A stretch of 11,488 bases of DNA from Gemmatimonadales bacterium UBA4718 (GCA_002404375.1 DHJO01000197.1:15027-26514), one strand, 5' to 3'. Numbered from the stretch's first letter, positions 1-7,010 are shown. Notes: a model not told the origin generated them from the sequence alone. Translations and numbers: made by a program.

Positions 1-434
1 ACATCGTCACTGCCGGTCCACGACTCGCGATGCGTCGCGACTGGCATGTAGAACTCCAGCCTCCGGATAACGGAGAGCGTTCTGAATAACTCGCTCTCAT
101 TTCCGCCACTGAGACTCACCATTCGATCGAGTAGCGCTTTTGAATCCCTGGATCGAAGGTACGGCGCCAACTCCAGCTTGTGTTCACGAAAGGGCGCCGC
201 TCTCATGTCGCGCTTCAGGTGCTGCCGCGCGGGCTCGTTGTCCATCGCCACCGCCACCAGCCGCGCGATTTTCGACAGCGCGGCTCTCTCTTCATTCGCG
301 GAGGAAGGCGTAGGCTCGCTCTGCTCGTTGTTCGGCACGCTCAGACCGACTGTGCGGCTCGCGGGATCGGCACAGGCAACGAGTGCCGCGAGCAGCGCAA
401 CAAAAAGAACTCCTTCGCCACGTGTGTGTTTCAT
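1..434 (-). CDS. Putative lipoprotein of unknown family, N-terminal part (runs off left edge)
   Basis: The open frame starts at the ATG at 434-432 and stays open to the window edge, giving about 144 codons with no stop. The first 21 residues form a lipoprotein signal: a basic start (MKHTRGEG), a hydrophobic stretch (VLFVALLAAL) and a lipobox LVAC with the lipidated Cys at residue 21. Ala at +2 does not resemble the inner-membrane retention signal (Asp), so outer-membrane sorting is possible. A strong ribosome site (GAGGAGG) lies four to five bases upstream. After a Ser/Pro/Glu-rich linker (about 36-48) comes a charged, probably helical region (SKIARLVAVAMDNEPARQHL, 54-73), then a segment ending in FYMPVATHRESWTGSDD next to the edge. 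I do not recognise the family. The start and lipobox are well supported; the function is unknown. Confidence 0.8.
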   Translation of the reverse strand, partial: MKHTRGEGVLFVALLAALVACADPASRTVGLSVPNNEQSEPTPSSANEERAALSKIARLVAVAMDNEPARQHLKRDMRAAPFREHKLELAPYLRSRDSKALLDRMVSLSGGNESELFRTLSVIRRLEFYMPVATHRESWTGSDD

Positions 435-438
435 ACTT

Positions 439-444
439 CCTCCT
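439..444 (-). promoter_or_regulatory. Strong Shine-Dalgarno site of the lipoprotein gene
   Basis: On the minus strand the sequence reads GAGGAGGAAGT followed directly by ATG. The AGGAGG core is four bases from the start codon. This fixes the lipoprotein start at 434. Confidence 0.75.
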
Positions 445-451
445 CGGCGAC

Positions 452-475
452 GGTGCGGTTGGTGAAGTGCGCACC
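452..475. repeat. Inverted repeat / palindrome in the leader of the lipoprotein gene
   Basis: GGTGCG (452-457) is the reverse complement of CGCACC (470-475), with a 12-base loop. Overlapping it is a perfect 8-bp palindrome GTGCGCAC (467-474). It lies between the MFS stop and the lipoprotein ribosome site. It could be an operator or a small leader hairpin. There is no U-tract, so a terminator for the MFS gene is not supported. In GC-rich DNA a repeat this short can occur by chance. Confidence 0.25.
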
Positions 476-523
476 TTATCGGACCACAAAGGAGAAAGCG
501 TAATCCGCATGCTGCTTACGAGA

Positions 524-1714
524 TCACTTCTCCTCGCGTGCGGTAGGGGATGCGGCGACGAATACCATGAGCAGCGCAGCCACGAGCGCGAGAGTGGCGC
601 CGAAAACAAACGCGCTTGGTGAGCCACGTCTGTCCCAGATTGCGCCGAAGATGAGAGAGGCAGGGAGCGCGCCCAGTCCGATTGCGAGATTGTACCAGCC
701 GAATGCCGACCCGCGACGAGTGCGAGGGACGATGTCGGCGACGAGAGCCTTCTCTGTTCCCTCAGTCGCCCCATAAAAAATCCCGTAGACCGCGAACAGA
801 ACCCACGCCTGCCACGCGGCCGTTGCCCATCCGAAGGCGAAGTAGACCGCGGAATAGAGGAGCCATCCGGCCACGATCAATGGCTTCCGGCCAAGCGTAT
901 CCGACAGCCCACCGCCATATGTGCCAGTCGCCGATTTCACGAAGTTGAGCAATGCCCAGAGGATCGGCGCCAGCGCGATCGGTACGCCGAGCTGATTTGC
1001 CCGCAACAGGAGGAAGGCGTCAGTCGAGTTGCCGAGCGTGAAGAGGAGAATCACCACGAGATATGCCCAGAAGCGCTTTGTGAGTCCGCCACCGATTTCC
1101 GCTACTGACGAAGCCGCAGCTTTCCCTCCAGCATCCCGCTTCGGCACATCGCGGACGACGATGACAAGAACGACCATCGCTACCAGAGCCGGAACCGCGG
1201 AAAGCCAGAACACGTTGCGCAAGGCCTGCTCGTCGTGCGGGAGAAGGCGCTTCGAGGTTTCGAATGAGCCGACGCCCTGCAGCTTGAGAAGGAGAAATGC
1301 GAGCAGCGGCCCAACGACGGCGCCTGCGTTGTCGGCGGCGGCGTGAAATCCAAATGCACGCCCCCGCGCCGTCGGGGGTGCGGAGTCCGCGAGAAGCGCG
1401 TCACGCGGCGATGTGCGAATCCCTTTGCCAATTCGATCGGTCAGCCTGATGAACAACACCTGCTTGGCGCTTGCCGCCACCGCAGTGAACGGCCTTACAA
1501 CGGACGCGATCCCGTAACCAACCACCACCAGCAGCTTGCGACTGCCAACTTTGTCGGACCACCAGCCGCTCACGAGCTTGAGCAGCGACGCTGTCGTCTC
1601 CGCCACTCCCTCTATGGCGCCGATGAAACTCGCGTTCGCGCCGAGCACGCTGGCGAGGAACACCGGAAGCAGCGGATAAATCATCTCGGTGGAGACGTCG
1701 GTGAAAAAGCTCAC
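524..1714 (-). CDS. MFS (major facilitator superfamily) transporter
   Basis: This is an integral inner-membrane secondary transporter; the substrate is unknown. From the GTG at 1714 it is 396 residues with the 12-helix two-half layout. The inter-helix 2-3 loop motif A is GWWSDKVGSRK (50-60), repeated in the second half as GGGLSDTLGRK (267-277). The segment DRIGKGIRTSPRDALLAD (93-110), followed by RGRAFGFH, is typical of one MFS subgroup. Two soluble loops are seen, at about 145-165 and, centrally, 188-210. The start is doubtful. The open frame continues upstream without a stop and encodes LGRNILGLSAV just before SFFTDVSTEM, which looks like the normal first helix. GTG 1714 has no ribosome site and would cut that helix. 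An ATC at 1783-1781, preceded by AGAGGTG at good spacing and overlapping the TAG of the upstream gene, would give 419 residues. It is the third gene of a run with the cupin and nucleotidyltransferase, but a shared pathway is not evident. Confidence 0.9.
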   Translation of the reverse strand: MSFFTDVSTEMIYPLLPVFLASVLGANASFIGAIEGVAETTASLLKLVSGWWSDKVGSRKLLVVVGYGIASVVRPFTAVAASAKQVLFIRLTDRIGKGIRTSPRDALLADSAPPTARGRAFGFHAAADNAGAVVGPLLAFLLLKLQGVGSFETSKRLLPHDEQALRNVFWLSAVPALVAMVVLVIVVRDVPKRDAGGKAAASSVAEIGGGLTKRFWAYLVVILLFTLGNSTDAFLLLRANQLGVPIALAPILWALLNFVKSATGTYGGGLSDTLGRKPLIVAGWLLYSAVYFAFGWATAAWQAWVLFAVYGIFYGATEGTEKALVADIVPRTRRGSAFGWYNLAIGLGALPASLIFGAIWDRRGSPSAFVFGATLALVAALLMVFVAASPTAREEK

Positions 1715-1776
1715 CGCGCTCAGGCCGAGGATGTTTCGCCCGAGCTTTGGCTTCGGGTCGCTCGTCGAGGACGACG

Positions 1777-2760
1777 CTACGATGCGTGCACCTCTGAATG
1801 ATCTCCGACCGTTACTTCGCCTTTCACTCCTTCGACGACCGTGTCGTCGCCGATCAACGAGTTGCGCAGCGTGGATCTCCTTATCGTCGCCTTCGAGCCG
1901 ACGATCGAATGGCTGATCTCCACGCCCTCGAGCACGGAGCCCGCTCCGATGGAGACGTTCGGCCCGATTGTCGACTTCGTGAGCGTCACGTCGTCTTCGA
2001 TATAAACGGGATCGATGATCGTCGAGTCACCGGCATTCTTCGGCCGGCGGGCGCGGCCGCGGGCGAGCATCGCCTGGTTCGTCTCGATCATCGTCTCGAT
2101 CTTACCGGCGTCGTACCACCCCTCGACGTCGACGACTTTGATCTTCGCGCCCTTGTCTATCATGTACTGGAACGCGTCAGTCAGAAAATATTCGCCCTGA
2201 TTCTTCGGCTGCTTTAGGACGTGTTCGATGCCCTCGTATAGCAGCCTCCAGTTCTTCATGTAGTAAAGCCCGATGTTGGCGCGCTTCGATATCGGGGTTG
2301 TCGGCTTCTCGACGATCTTCGTCATGTTGCCGTCCTTGTCGGTCACGACGACCCCGAATCTCTGGTAATCTTCTACTTCCTTGACCCAGATTATTCCGTC
2401 GGCGTCGACGCTCTTCACTTTGGAAAGATCGGCGTCGAAAATAGTGTCGACGAAGATTATGAGGACTGGCTGATCGACATAGTCCCTGGCGAGCGCAACG
2501 GCCCCGGCCGTTCCGTCCTGCACTTTCTGTTCGATGAAGACGGAGGGCACGTTCATCTCCGACCGCGCGTATTCCTCGACCTTCTCCTTCAGGTGCCCCG
2601 TGATGTAGATAATCTGCTCGACGTTTCCAAGCTTTTTCAGCTCGTCGAGCACGTAAGACATCACCGGCTTGCCGGCGACCTTCATCATCGGCTTGGGGGT
2701 GAGGTAGGTATGCGGGCGGAGACGCGTTCCCTTGCCGGCCAGCGGAATTATCACTTTCAT
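1777..2760 (-). CDS. Sugar-phosphate nucleotidyltransferase (RmlA-like, with C-terminal left-handed beta-helix)
   Basis: It transfers a nucleotidyl group from an NTP to a sugar 1-phosphate to make an NDP-sugar in the cytoplasm. The signature GKGTRLRP (9-16) and PKPM (22-25) form the nucleotide-binding loop with the catalytic Arg and Lys. FVD (103-105) supplies the metal-binding Asp, and EKP (151-153) and GWYDAGK (214-220) follow in the family order. Residues about 247-327 show hexapeptide-like periodicity (IDPVYIEDDV, IGPNVSIGAGSVLEGV), that is, a left-handed beta-helix domain. The length of 327 is in the usual range for the extended type. The start ATG overlaps the stop of the cupin gene as ATGA, indicating translational coupling. 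Whether it uses dTTP, UTP or GTP, and which sugar, cannot be read from the sequence; a glucose-1-phosphate thymidylyltransferase-like enzyme is the closest description. Confidence 0.92.
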   Translation of the reverse strand: MKVIIPLAGKGTRLRPHTYLTPKPMMKVAGKPVMSYVLDELKKLGNVEQIIYITGHLKEKVEEYARSEMNVPSVFIEQKVQDGTAGAVALARDYVDQPVLIIFVDTIFDADLSKVKSVDADGIIWVKEVEDYQRFGVVVTDKDGNMTKIVEKPTTPISKRANIGLYYMKNWRLLYEGIEHVLKQPKNQGEYFLTDAFQYMIDKGAKIKVVDVEGWYDAGKIETMIETNQAMLARGRARRPKNAGDSTIIDPVYIEDDVTLTKSTIGPNVSIGAGSVLEGVEISHSIVGSKATIRRSTLRNSLIGDDTVVEGVKGEVTVGDHSEVHAS

Positions 2761-3155
2761 GGCGCGCTCGTTCCCTCCCGCCCGTACTTATCGCTCAGCC
2801 GCACGATGTCATCTACCTCCGGCGTCGACACCTCGAGGACATCGCAGTCAGTCAGCGCCACGATCTGATGAATTGTTCCGGGCGTGATGCGGAAGGATTC
2901 GCCCAGCTTGAGCTGAACGTCCTCGAGGCGATCGGCAGTGCTCTGGACGCGATACACAACCCTGCCAGAGAGCAAGTGTACCGTCTCGTCCTTCTTTTCA
3001 TGGTACTGCACTGACAGCTCCTCGCCCGCGTTGATGTGAAGGATCTTCCCCACGTAGCGGTCGGACCTTGCCCAGATCGTCTCGTGCCCCCACGGCTTTG
3101 GCACCTTCACGACCTGCACGCGTCCGGAGCCGGGCTGCTTCTTCTTCCTGGTCAT
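2757..3155 (-). CDS. Single-domain cupin related to the C-terminal domain of type II mannose-6-phosphate isomerase
   Basis: This is a small cytoplasmic beta-barrel protein of 132 residues. The start is placed at ATG 3155 (MTRKKKQ). The frame stays open to 3284, but the extra 43 residues are unlike the family and run into the divergent ubiB gene. KPWGHETIWA (20-29) is the typical entry to the type II phosphomannose isomerase cupin. Cupin motif 1 is SVQYHEKKDET (48-58), with H52 and E57 as likely metal ligands, and motif 2 contains TPGTIHQI with H96. The second His of the usual HxH is replaced, as is common in this subgroup. It overlaps the nucleotidyltransferase by four bases (ATGA). In ManC/AlgA enzymes such a cupin is fused behind a nucleotidyltransferase; here the two are separate genes in reversed order. 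Sugar-phosphate isomerase activity is inferred, not shown. No clear ribosome site precedes the ATG. Confidence 0.82.
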   Translation of the reverse strand: MTRKKKQPGSGRVQVVKVPKPWGHETIWARSDRYVGKILHINAGEELSVQYHEKKDETVHLLSGRVVYRVQSTADRLEDVQLKLGESFRITPGTIHQIVALTDCDVLEVSTPEVDDIVRLSDKYGREGTSAP

Positions 3156-3201
3156 GCATAAATATCGACCGTGATGCGTTGCGGAGCCACTTCGATAGGG
3201 C
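3156..3201. promoter_or_regulatory. Short divergent intergenic region between the cupin and ubiB-like genes
   Basis: Only 46 bp separate two divergent start codons, so both promoters must lie here or reach into the coding ends. An AT-rich patch (GCATAAATATCG, 3156-3167) stands out in the GC-rich background. On the minus strand it reads GATATTTATGC immediately before the cupin ATG, a possible -10 element so close that the transcript would be leaderless or nearly so. No convincing -35 is seen. On the plus strand only AGGG, one to two bases from the ATG, resembles a ribosome site. Confidence 0.35.
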
Positions 3202-5028
3202 ATGAATTCTGCCTTCGCGTACCACATGATTCTTTCGCCGAAGCATCTTCCGCGCCTCGCTGCGACGCTCGGGCTGTTTACCAACTACGGTCTGCGCGAT
3301 TTCGCCAAGCGTCAGGGGCTCCTCGATCTCGAAGGAGCCAGCGTGGCCCCGGGAGATGGCACGGGCGAGGGTGAATCTGCCGCCAAAGCCAAGGCATTTC
3401 GCGAGCGACTCGTTGAGCTGGGCCCCGCCTACATCAAGTTGGGCCAGGTTCTTTCGACGCGTCCCGACCTTCTGCCGCGGGCGTACATCGAGGAGCTCGA
3501 GCACCTGCAGGACGAAGTCCCGCCAATGCCCTATGAGCGGGTGGAGCAGACGATCGAGCAGGAGCTCCGCGCCCGCATAAGCAAGCTGTTCGCGTCCTTC
3601 GAGCAGGAGCCGCTCGGCAGCGCGAGTCTGGGACAGGTCCACGCTGCGGAGCTTCGCGACGGACGGAGCGTGGTGGTGAAGGTACAGCGACCGAACCTCC
3701 GTGAGCAGCTGAGCGAAGACCTGGAGTATTTCCGTGAGCTCGCTGTATTCCTTACCGAGCACACTTCGGCGGGTTCGCGAATCGACCTGATCGGGGTCGT
3801 GCAGCAAGTTGAGCGAGCCCTGGTCGACGAGCTCGATTATCGCACCGAAGCCCGCAACGCCGCAGCGTTCAGGAAGTCGCTTGCCACCTTCCCGCACATT
3901 CTGATTCCGCGCGTCATTGACGCGTACACCACCCACAAGGTGCTGACGACCGAGCGGATCAGGGGCGTGAAGATAGACGACATCCCGCCAATCAGTCGCA
4001 TCGAGTACGACTTCGCCGACCTCGCCGACGAGTTTGCGCACGCCTATCTGCAGCAGATCACCGACAGCGGACACTTCCACGCCGACCCACATCCCGGGAA
4101 CGTGTTCGTCGTTCTGCCGGGCCGGGAAAATCCGCGCACCCCGGCGGAGGCGGCCGCGGACGACCGTCGTCAGATAGTCAGGCCCGGTGCGACAGCACTC
4201 ACGCAGTCGGAGAACGAAGCCAAGGCAGCCGCGGCCGTTGCTCCGCCCCGCGACGATCCGAAGCTCGCGCTGATCGACTTTGGCATGACTGCGCACCTCA
4301 CCGGAACCATGCGTGACCACGTCGTGCGTCTCCTTCTGGCTATGGCGGAGAACAATGGTGATGCGGCAGCCGAGGCTTTGATCGAGATGGGCGAGATGCC
4401 GGAGGAGTTCGACCGCGCGGCGTACGTTCGCGATGTGTCAGCCGTGATCGCCAAGCACGCGAACCAGACTGTGGAGGAGACGCCAGCCGGCGTCATCCTC
4501 TACGAGATCATCACGATTGCTTTCCGTGAGGGGCTGAAGCTGCCGGCGGAGCTGACCCTCCTCGCCAAGGCGTTGTTCAATCTCGATGCGGTGACAAGAT
4601 CTCTCGACCCCAACTTCAATCCGACCCAGTCGATTCGCGAGTACACGGCCGAGATCGCGAACAAGAGAGCGCAGCGCGACATGTCACCGCGGCGCCTGTT
4701 TCAGATGGCGGCGGAAACGTCGGACCTGGTGCGTGCACTGCCCCACCGTCTGGATGTCCTCACCCAGAAGCTGATCTCGAATGATTTCGCTGTGCGAGTC
4801 GACACCCCGCAGCTCGGCTCGCTGCTCCTCGGCCTCGAGAAGGTCGCCAATCGAATCTTCACCGGCTTGGTGCTCGGCGGCCTGCTTGTGGCGAGCGGAC
4901 TGCTGATGGCGTATCAGCGCAGCCTCGGGATGATCGGGTTTCTCATCGCCGGAATCCTCGGGCTCTGGATGATCGCGACGATTTTCATTCAGGACCGCAG
5001 GAGCCGCAAGCGGAAGGGGAAGTCCTAG
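3202..5028 (+). CDS. ubiB: ABC1/UbiB-family atypical kinase-like protein
   Basis: This is a membrane-anchored atypical kinase/ATPase of the UbiB/COQ8 family, linked in bacteria to ubiquinone biosynthesis or lipid-quinone handling. In 608 residues all hallmarks appear in order: the KxGQ motif KLGQVLSTRPDLLP (79-92), the Ala-rich nucleotide loop GSASLGQVHAAEL (139-151), invariant Lys160 in VVVKVQRP, catalytic loop HADPHPGN (293-300), DFGM (359-362), and two C-terminal hydrophobic helices (about 552-571 and 577-596) followed by a basic tail (RRSRKRKGKS). The stretch between catalytic loop and DFG is unusually long: about 45 residues of Ala/Pro/charged, low-complexity sequence (about 306-353) where most members have a few. 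The start at 3202 is chosen as the first in-frame ATG after the divergent gene; ATG 3226 is possible, and neither has a good ribosome site. The stop shares CTAG with the opposing gene. The symbol rests on family membership; other quinone or lipid roles remain open. Confidence 0.92.
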   Translation: MNSAFAYHMILSPKHLPRLAATLGLFTNYGLRDFAKRQGLLDLEGASVAPGDGTGEGESAAKAKAFRERLVELGPAYIKLGQVLSTRPDLLPRAYIEELEHLQDEVPPMPYERVEQTIEQELRARISKLFASFEQEPLGSASLGQVHAAELRDGRSVVVKVQRPNLREQLSEDLEYFRELAVFLTEHTSAGSRIDLIGVVQQVERALVDELDYRTEARNAAAFRKSLATFPHILIPRVIDAYTTHKVLTTERIRGVKIDDIPPISRIEYDFADLADEFAHAYLQQITDSGHFHADPHPGNVFVVLPGRENPRTPAEAAADDRRQIVRPGATALTQSENEAKAAAAVAPPRDDPKLALIDFGMTAHLTGTMRDHVVRLLLAMAENNGDAAAEALIEMGEMPEEFDRAAYVRDVSAVIAKHANQTVEETPAGVILYEIITIAFREGLKLPAELTLLAKALFNLDAVTRSLDPNFNPTQSIREYTAEIANKRAQRDMSPRRLFQMAAETSDLVRALPHRLDVLTQKLISNDFAVRVDTPQLGSLLLGLEKVANRIFTGLVLGGLLVASGLLMAYQRSLGMIGFLIAGILGLWMIATIFIQDRRSRKRKGKS

Positions 5029-5924
5029 AGACGGGCGAGCACGCTTATGATGTATTCGTCGACACGCTCGCGCATCAGCGCATTGGTGATGTTGGGAACT
5101 CCGCTCGCCCGCCAACCCTCGTACATGGATGGCGGGCCCGGCAGCAGCTCCACGACGGACATTAGATCCCAGTAGGGATCGTACTCGAATTCGGATCCGG
5201 CCTCGGCAATGTAGGCCGCCAGAAAATCGTCGGCGACCGAGACGCCGTGAAGATTTGCCAGGTTGTGACGGCACCAGGCGACATCGATGGCCGCTGGTCC
5301 CCTACAGCCGTTGACCCAGTCGACGACTCCACTGACGACACCATTTTGCCACAGGACATTGCCGGGGTGATAGTCGCGGTGCACGAAGCTTTCCGAGTAT
5401 GTGCGGGGCGGCCCCTCGACGATTTCGATCGCTTTCTTCCACGCTTCCCGTTGCTTCGACCAGTTTGGGACGGCCAGTGCCTGCCCGTCATTGTACCGGC
5501 GATACTTCCAGCGAAATCCGCCGGCATCCACACGGTGAATCCGAGCCGCGGACTCGGCCAGACCTCGGACCCATGACGTCCGGTCCCCCGGTTCGAGAAC
5601 CACGCTGCCCGGAATTTTCGCGACCAGCGTCGCCGGCACGCCGCAATGCGTACCATCCGGGTCGAGTGCGATCAGCCCGGGTACGGGCAAACCTGCCCGA
5701 GTCGCATGTTGGAGACTGAGTCCCTCGCGAATAGCGACGTCCGGCTCCCGCCTCACCCATTCTTGGTTCGCGAATCGGCGCAGAACGAGGCTTTGTCTTC
5801 CAGCAGCGCTCTCGATCTCGACGGCGTGAAGAAGAGAAGATGTTGCTCCGGGTAGCACCGCGACTGAGAACACACGTGCGCCAGTCGTGCTCTCTATCCA
5901 GCGCCGCGTATTTTCGGAGAGCAT
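5025..5924 (-). CDS. APH-family phosphotransferase (aminoglycoside phosphotransferase fold)
   Basis: This is a soluble small-molecule kinase of 299 residues with the choline kinase/APH fold. Brenner's motif is complete as HRDYHPGN (182-189; catalytic D184, Mg ligand N189), and the DFG equivalent is VVDWVNG with D202. In the N-lobe, SLVLRRF (45-51) probably contributes the strand that normally bears the ATP-contacting Lys, here Arg. VREPD-type and AREG-type segments with E67 follow. The phosphate acceptor cannot be deduced; this fold includes homoserine, choline, fructosamine and antibiotic kinases, so antibiotic resistance should not be assumed. One base (TGA-A-ATG) separates it from the upstream quinone oxidoreductase stop, so the two are probably co-transcribed. 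GGTGGG six bases before the ATG may serve as ribosome site. Its stop overlaps that of ubiB on the other strand. Confidence 0.88.
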   Translation of the reverse strand: MLSENTRRWIESTTGARVFSVAVLPGATSSLLHAVEIESAAGRQSLVLRRFANQEWVRREPDVAIREGLSLQHATRAGLPVPGLIALDPDGTHCGVPATLVAKIPGSVVLEPGDRTSWVRGLAESAARIHRVDAGGFRWKYRRYNDGQALAVPNWSKQREAWKKAIEIVEGPPRTYSESFVHRDYHPGNVLWQNGVVSGVVDWVNGCRGPAAIDVAWCRHNLANLHGVSVADDFLAAYIAEAGSEFEYDPYWDLMSVVELLPGPPSMYEGWRASGVPNITNALMRERVDEYIISVLARL

Positions 5925-5925
5925 T

Positions 5926-6909
5926 TCAGGCCCACCGCAACACGATCTTTCCGAACGTCCTGTTGGATTCCATCAGCTCATGGGCGGCACGGATTTCTCC
6001 GAATGGGAAAACGCAATCGACGACGGGCTTGAGCCGGCCGGCGTCAAACAACGGGATGATTCGCTCGGAGAACTCGCGCGCAAGCGCGATCTTTTCCTCC
6101 AGAAGCCTCGAACGCAACATCGTTCCCACAATTGTGAGACGCTTTCTGAGCAGTGTGCCCATGTTGAATGGTGCGGTCGCGCCAGCGGTTAGACCGACCA
6201 CGACGATCCGGCCGCGCAATGCCAGTACCCGCAGGTTTCCCTCGAGGTAATTCCCTCCTACCAGATCCACCACCGCGTGCACTCGCTCCGCGCCGATCGC
6301 CGCTTCGACCTGCGCCGCCCAATCTCCGCGCGACGCATCGATCCCGAAGTCGAGCCCAAGCTGTTTCGCACGCTCGAGCTTCCCTGCTGAGCGCGCTGTG
6401 CCAACCATCCTCGCTCCCGTCACGCGCGCGAGTTGCAAAGCGGCGGTTCCGACTCCGCTCCCCACCGCGTGAATGAGCACCGTCTCACCCGTGCGAAGCG
6501 CAAGCCGATTGAAGAGTGCGTCGTACGCGGTAAGAAAAACTTCGGGAATCGCGGCAGCGTCTTCCCACGACAGCGCCTTCGGCACTGGCATCGCTTCGCG
6601 CTCGTGCACGCAGAGGTACTCTGCGTGACTTCCGCCGCCGATGATTCCCATCACCCGGGCGCCGATCTTCCAAAGGGTGGCGGTCGGCCCGAGGGCATCG
6701 ACCTCGCCCGCGTATTCCATCCCGCTGATTTCCGCCGTAACGCCGGGCGGGACGGGATAGTTCCCCTCTCGCTGCATGAGGTCCGCGCGATTGAGCGCCG
6801 ACGCTCGCACTCTCACCCGCATCTGACCAACACCGGGCTCGGGCTTCGGCCGCTCCTGAATCTCGAGCACCTCCGGTCCGCCCGAACGAGTGATGATCAC
6901 GGCTTTCAT
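5926..6909 (-). CDS. NAD(P)H:quinone oxidoreductase, PIG3-like (zinc-free MDR family)
   Basis: This is a cytoplasmic NADPH-dependent reductase of the medium-chain dehydrogenase/reductase superfamily, 327 residues, the normal length. NRADLMQREGNYPVPPG (40-56) is the characteristic N-terminal signature of the PIG3/TP53I3-type quinone oxidoreductases. The GroES-like domain contains no catalytic or structural zinc cysteines. The Rossmann nucleotide-binding motif is HAVGSGVGTAALQLA (147-161), followed by the NADPH-side helix (TARSAGKLERAKQLG, 171-185). DLVGGNYLEGNL and RGRIVVVG are also typical of the family. It is the first gene of a two-gene unit with the kinase. Only GGA, six bases from the ATG, resembles a ribosome site. 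A possible TTAAGA / TATGTT promoter lies so close that the message may be leaderless. Confidence 0.92.
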   Translation of the reverse strand: MKAVIITRSGGPEVLEIQERPKPEPGVGQMRVRVRASALNRADLMQREGNYPVPPGVTAEISGMEYAGEVDALGPTATLWKIGARVMGIIGGGSHAEYLCVHEREAMPVPKALSWEDAAAIPEVFLTAYDALFNRLALRTGETVLIHAVGSGVGTAALQLARVTGARMVGTARSAGKLERAKQLGLDFGIDASRGDWAAQVEAAIGAERVHAVVDLVGGNYLEGNLRVLALRGRIVVVGLTAGATAPFNMGTLLRKRLTIVGTMLRSRLLEEKIALAREFSERIIPLFDAGRLKPVVDCVFPFGEIRAAHELMESNRTFGKIVLRWA

Positions 6910-6943
6910 TGTTCCAACATACTCGGAAATGCCGTGCTCTTAA
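6909..6943 (-). promoter_or_regulatory. Putative promoter of the quinone oxidoreductase-kinase unit
   Basis: On the minus strand TTAAGA (6943-6938, four of six matches to TTGACA) and TATGTT (6921-6916, four of six to TATAAT) are 16 bp apart. The predicted start of transcription, about seven bases below the -10, falls on the A of the ATG at 6909, which would make the mRNA leaderless. Both hexamers are imperfect, so this is tentative. Confidence 0.35.
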
Positions 6944-6963
6944 GCCCGCAGCCCCAAGCGGGC
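6944..6963 (-). terminator. GC-rich hairpin downstream of the M16 operon
   Basis: GCCCGC (6944-6949) and GCGGGC (6958-6963) form a perfect 6-bp stem with an 8-base loop, 48 bases beyond the stop of the last M16 gene. On the minus strand the stem is followed by TTAAG rather than a run of T, so it would be a weak intrinsic terminator. It separates the peptidase operon from the oxidoreductase promoter, which fits a terminator role by position. Confidence 0.4.
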
Positions 6964-7010
6964 CCGTCGACCGCCCCCGGCAGGTAGTGTTCAGTTGCAG
7001 TTATTATCGT

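Noticed and set aside
292..774. Minus-strand open frame of 160 codons spanning the gap between lipoprotein and MFS genes
   Set aside because: It overlaps the ends of two well-supported genes in another frame and translates to Ser/Arg-rich sequence with no motif.
3156..3284. N-terminal extension of the cupin gene up to 3284
   Set aside because: The 43 extra residues do not resemble the family, include several internal Met options and overlap the divergent ubiB start. ATG 3155 gives a normal single-domain cupin.
2998..4320. Long minus-strand open frame (440 codons) opposite the ubiB-like gene
   Set aside because: It is antisense to a protein with all UbiB motifs, its translation is Arg/Leu/Gly-rich with no recognisable motif, and it also overlaps the cupin gene. 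This is the usual codon-bias shadow of a GC-rich gene.
5025..5924. Reading the APH-fold kinase as an antibiotic-resistance gene
   Set aside because: The fold motifs are present, but this superfamily has many metabolic kinases and the neighbours give no sign of a resistance cassette or mobile element.
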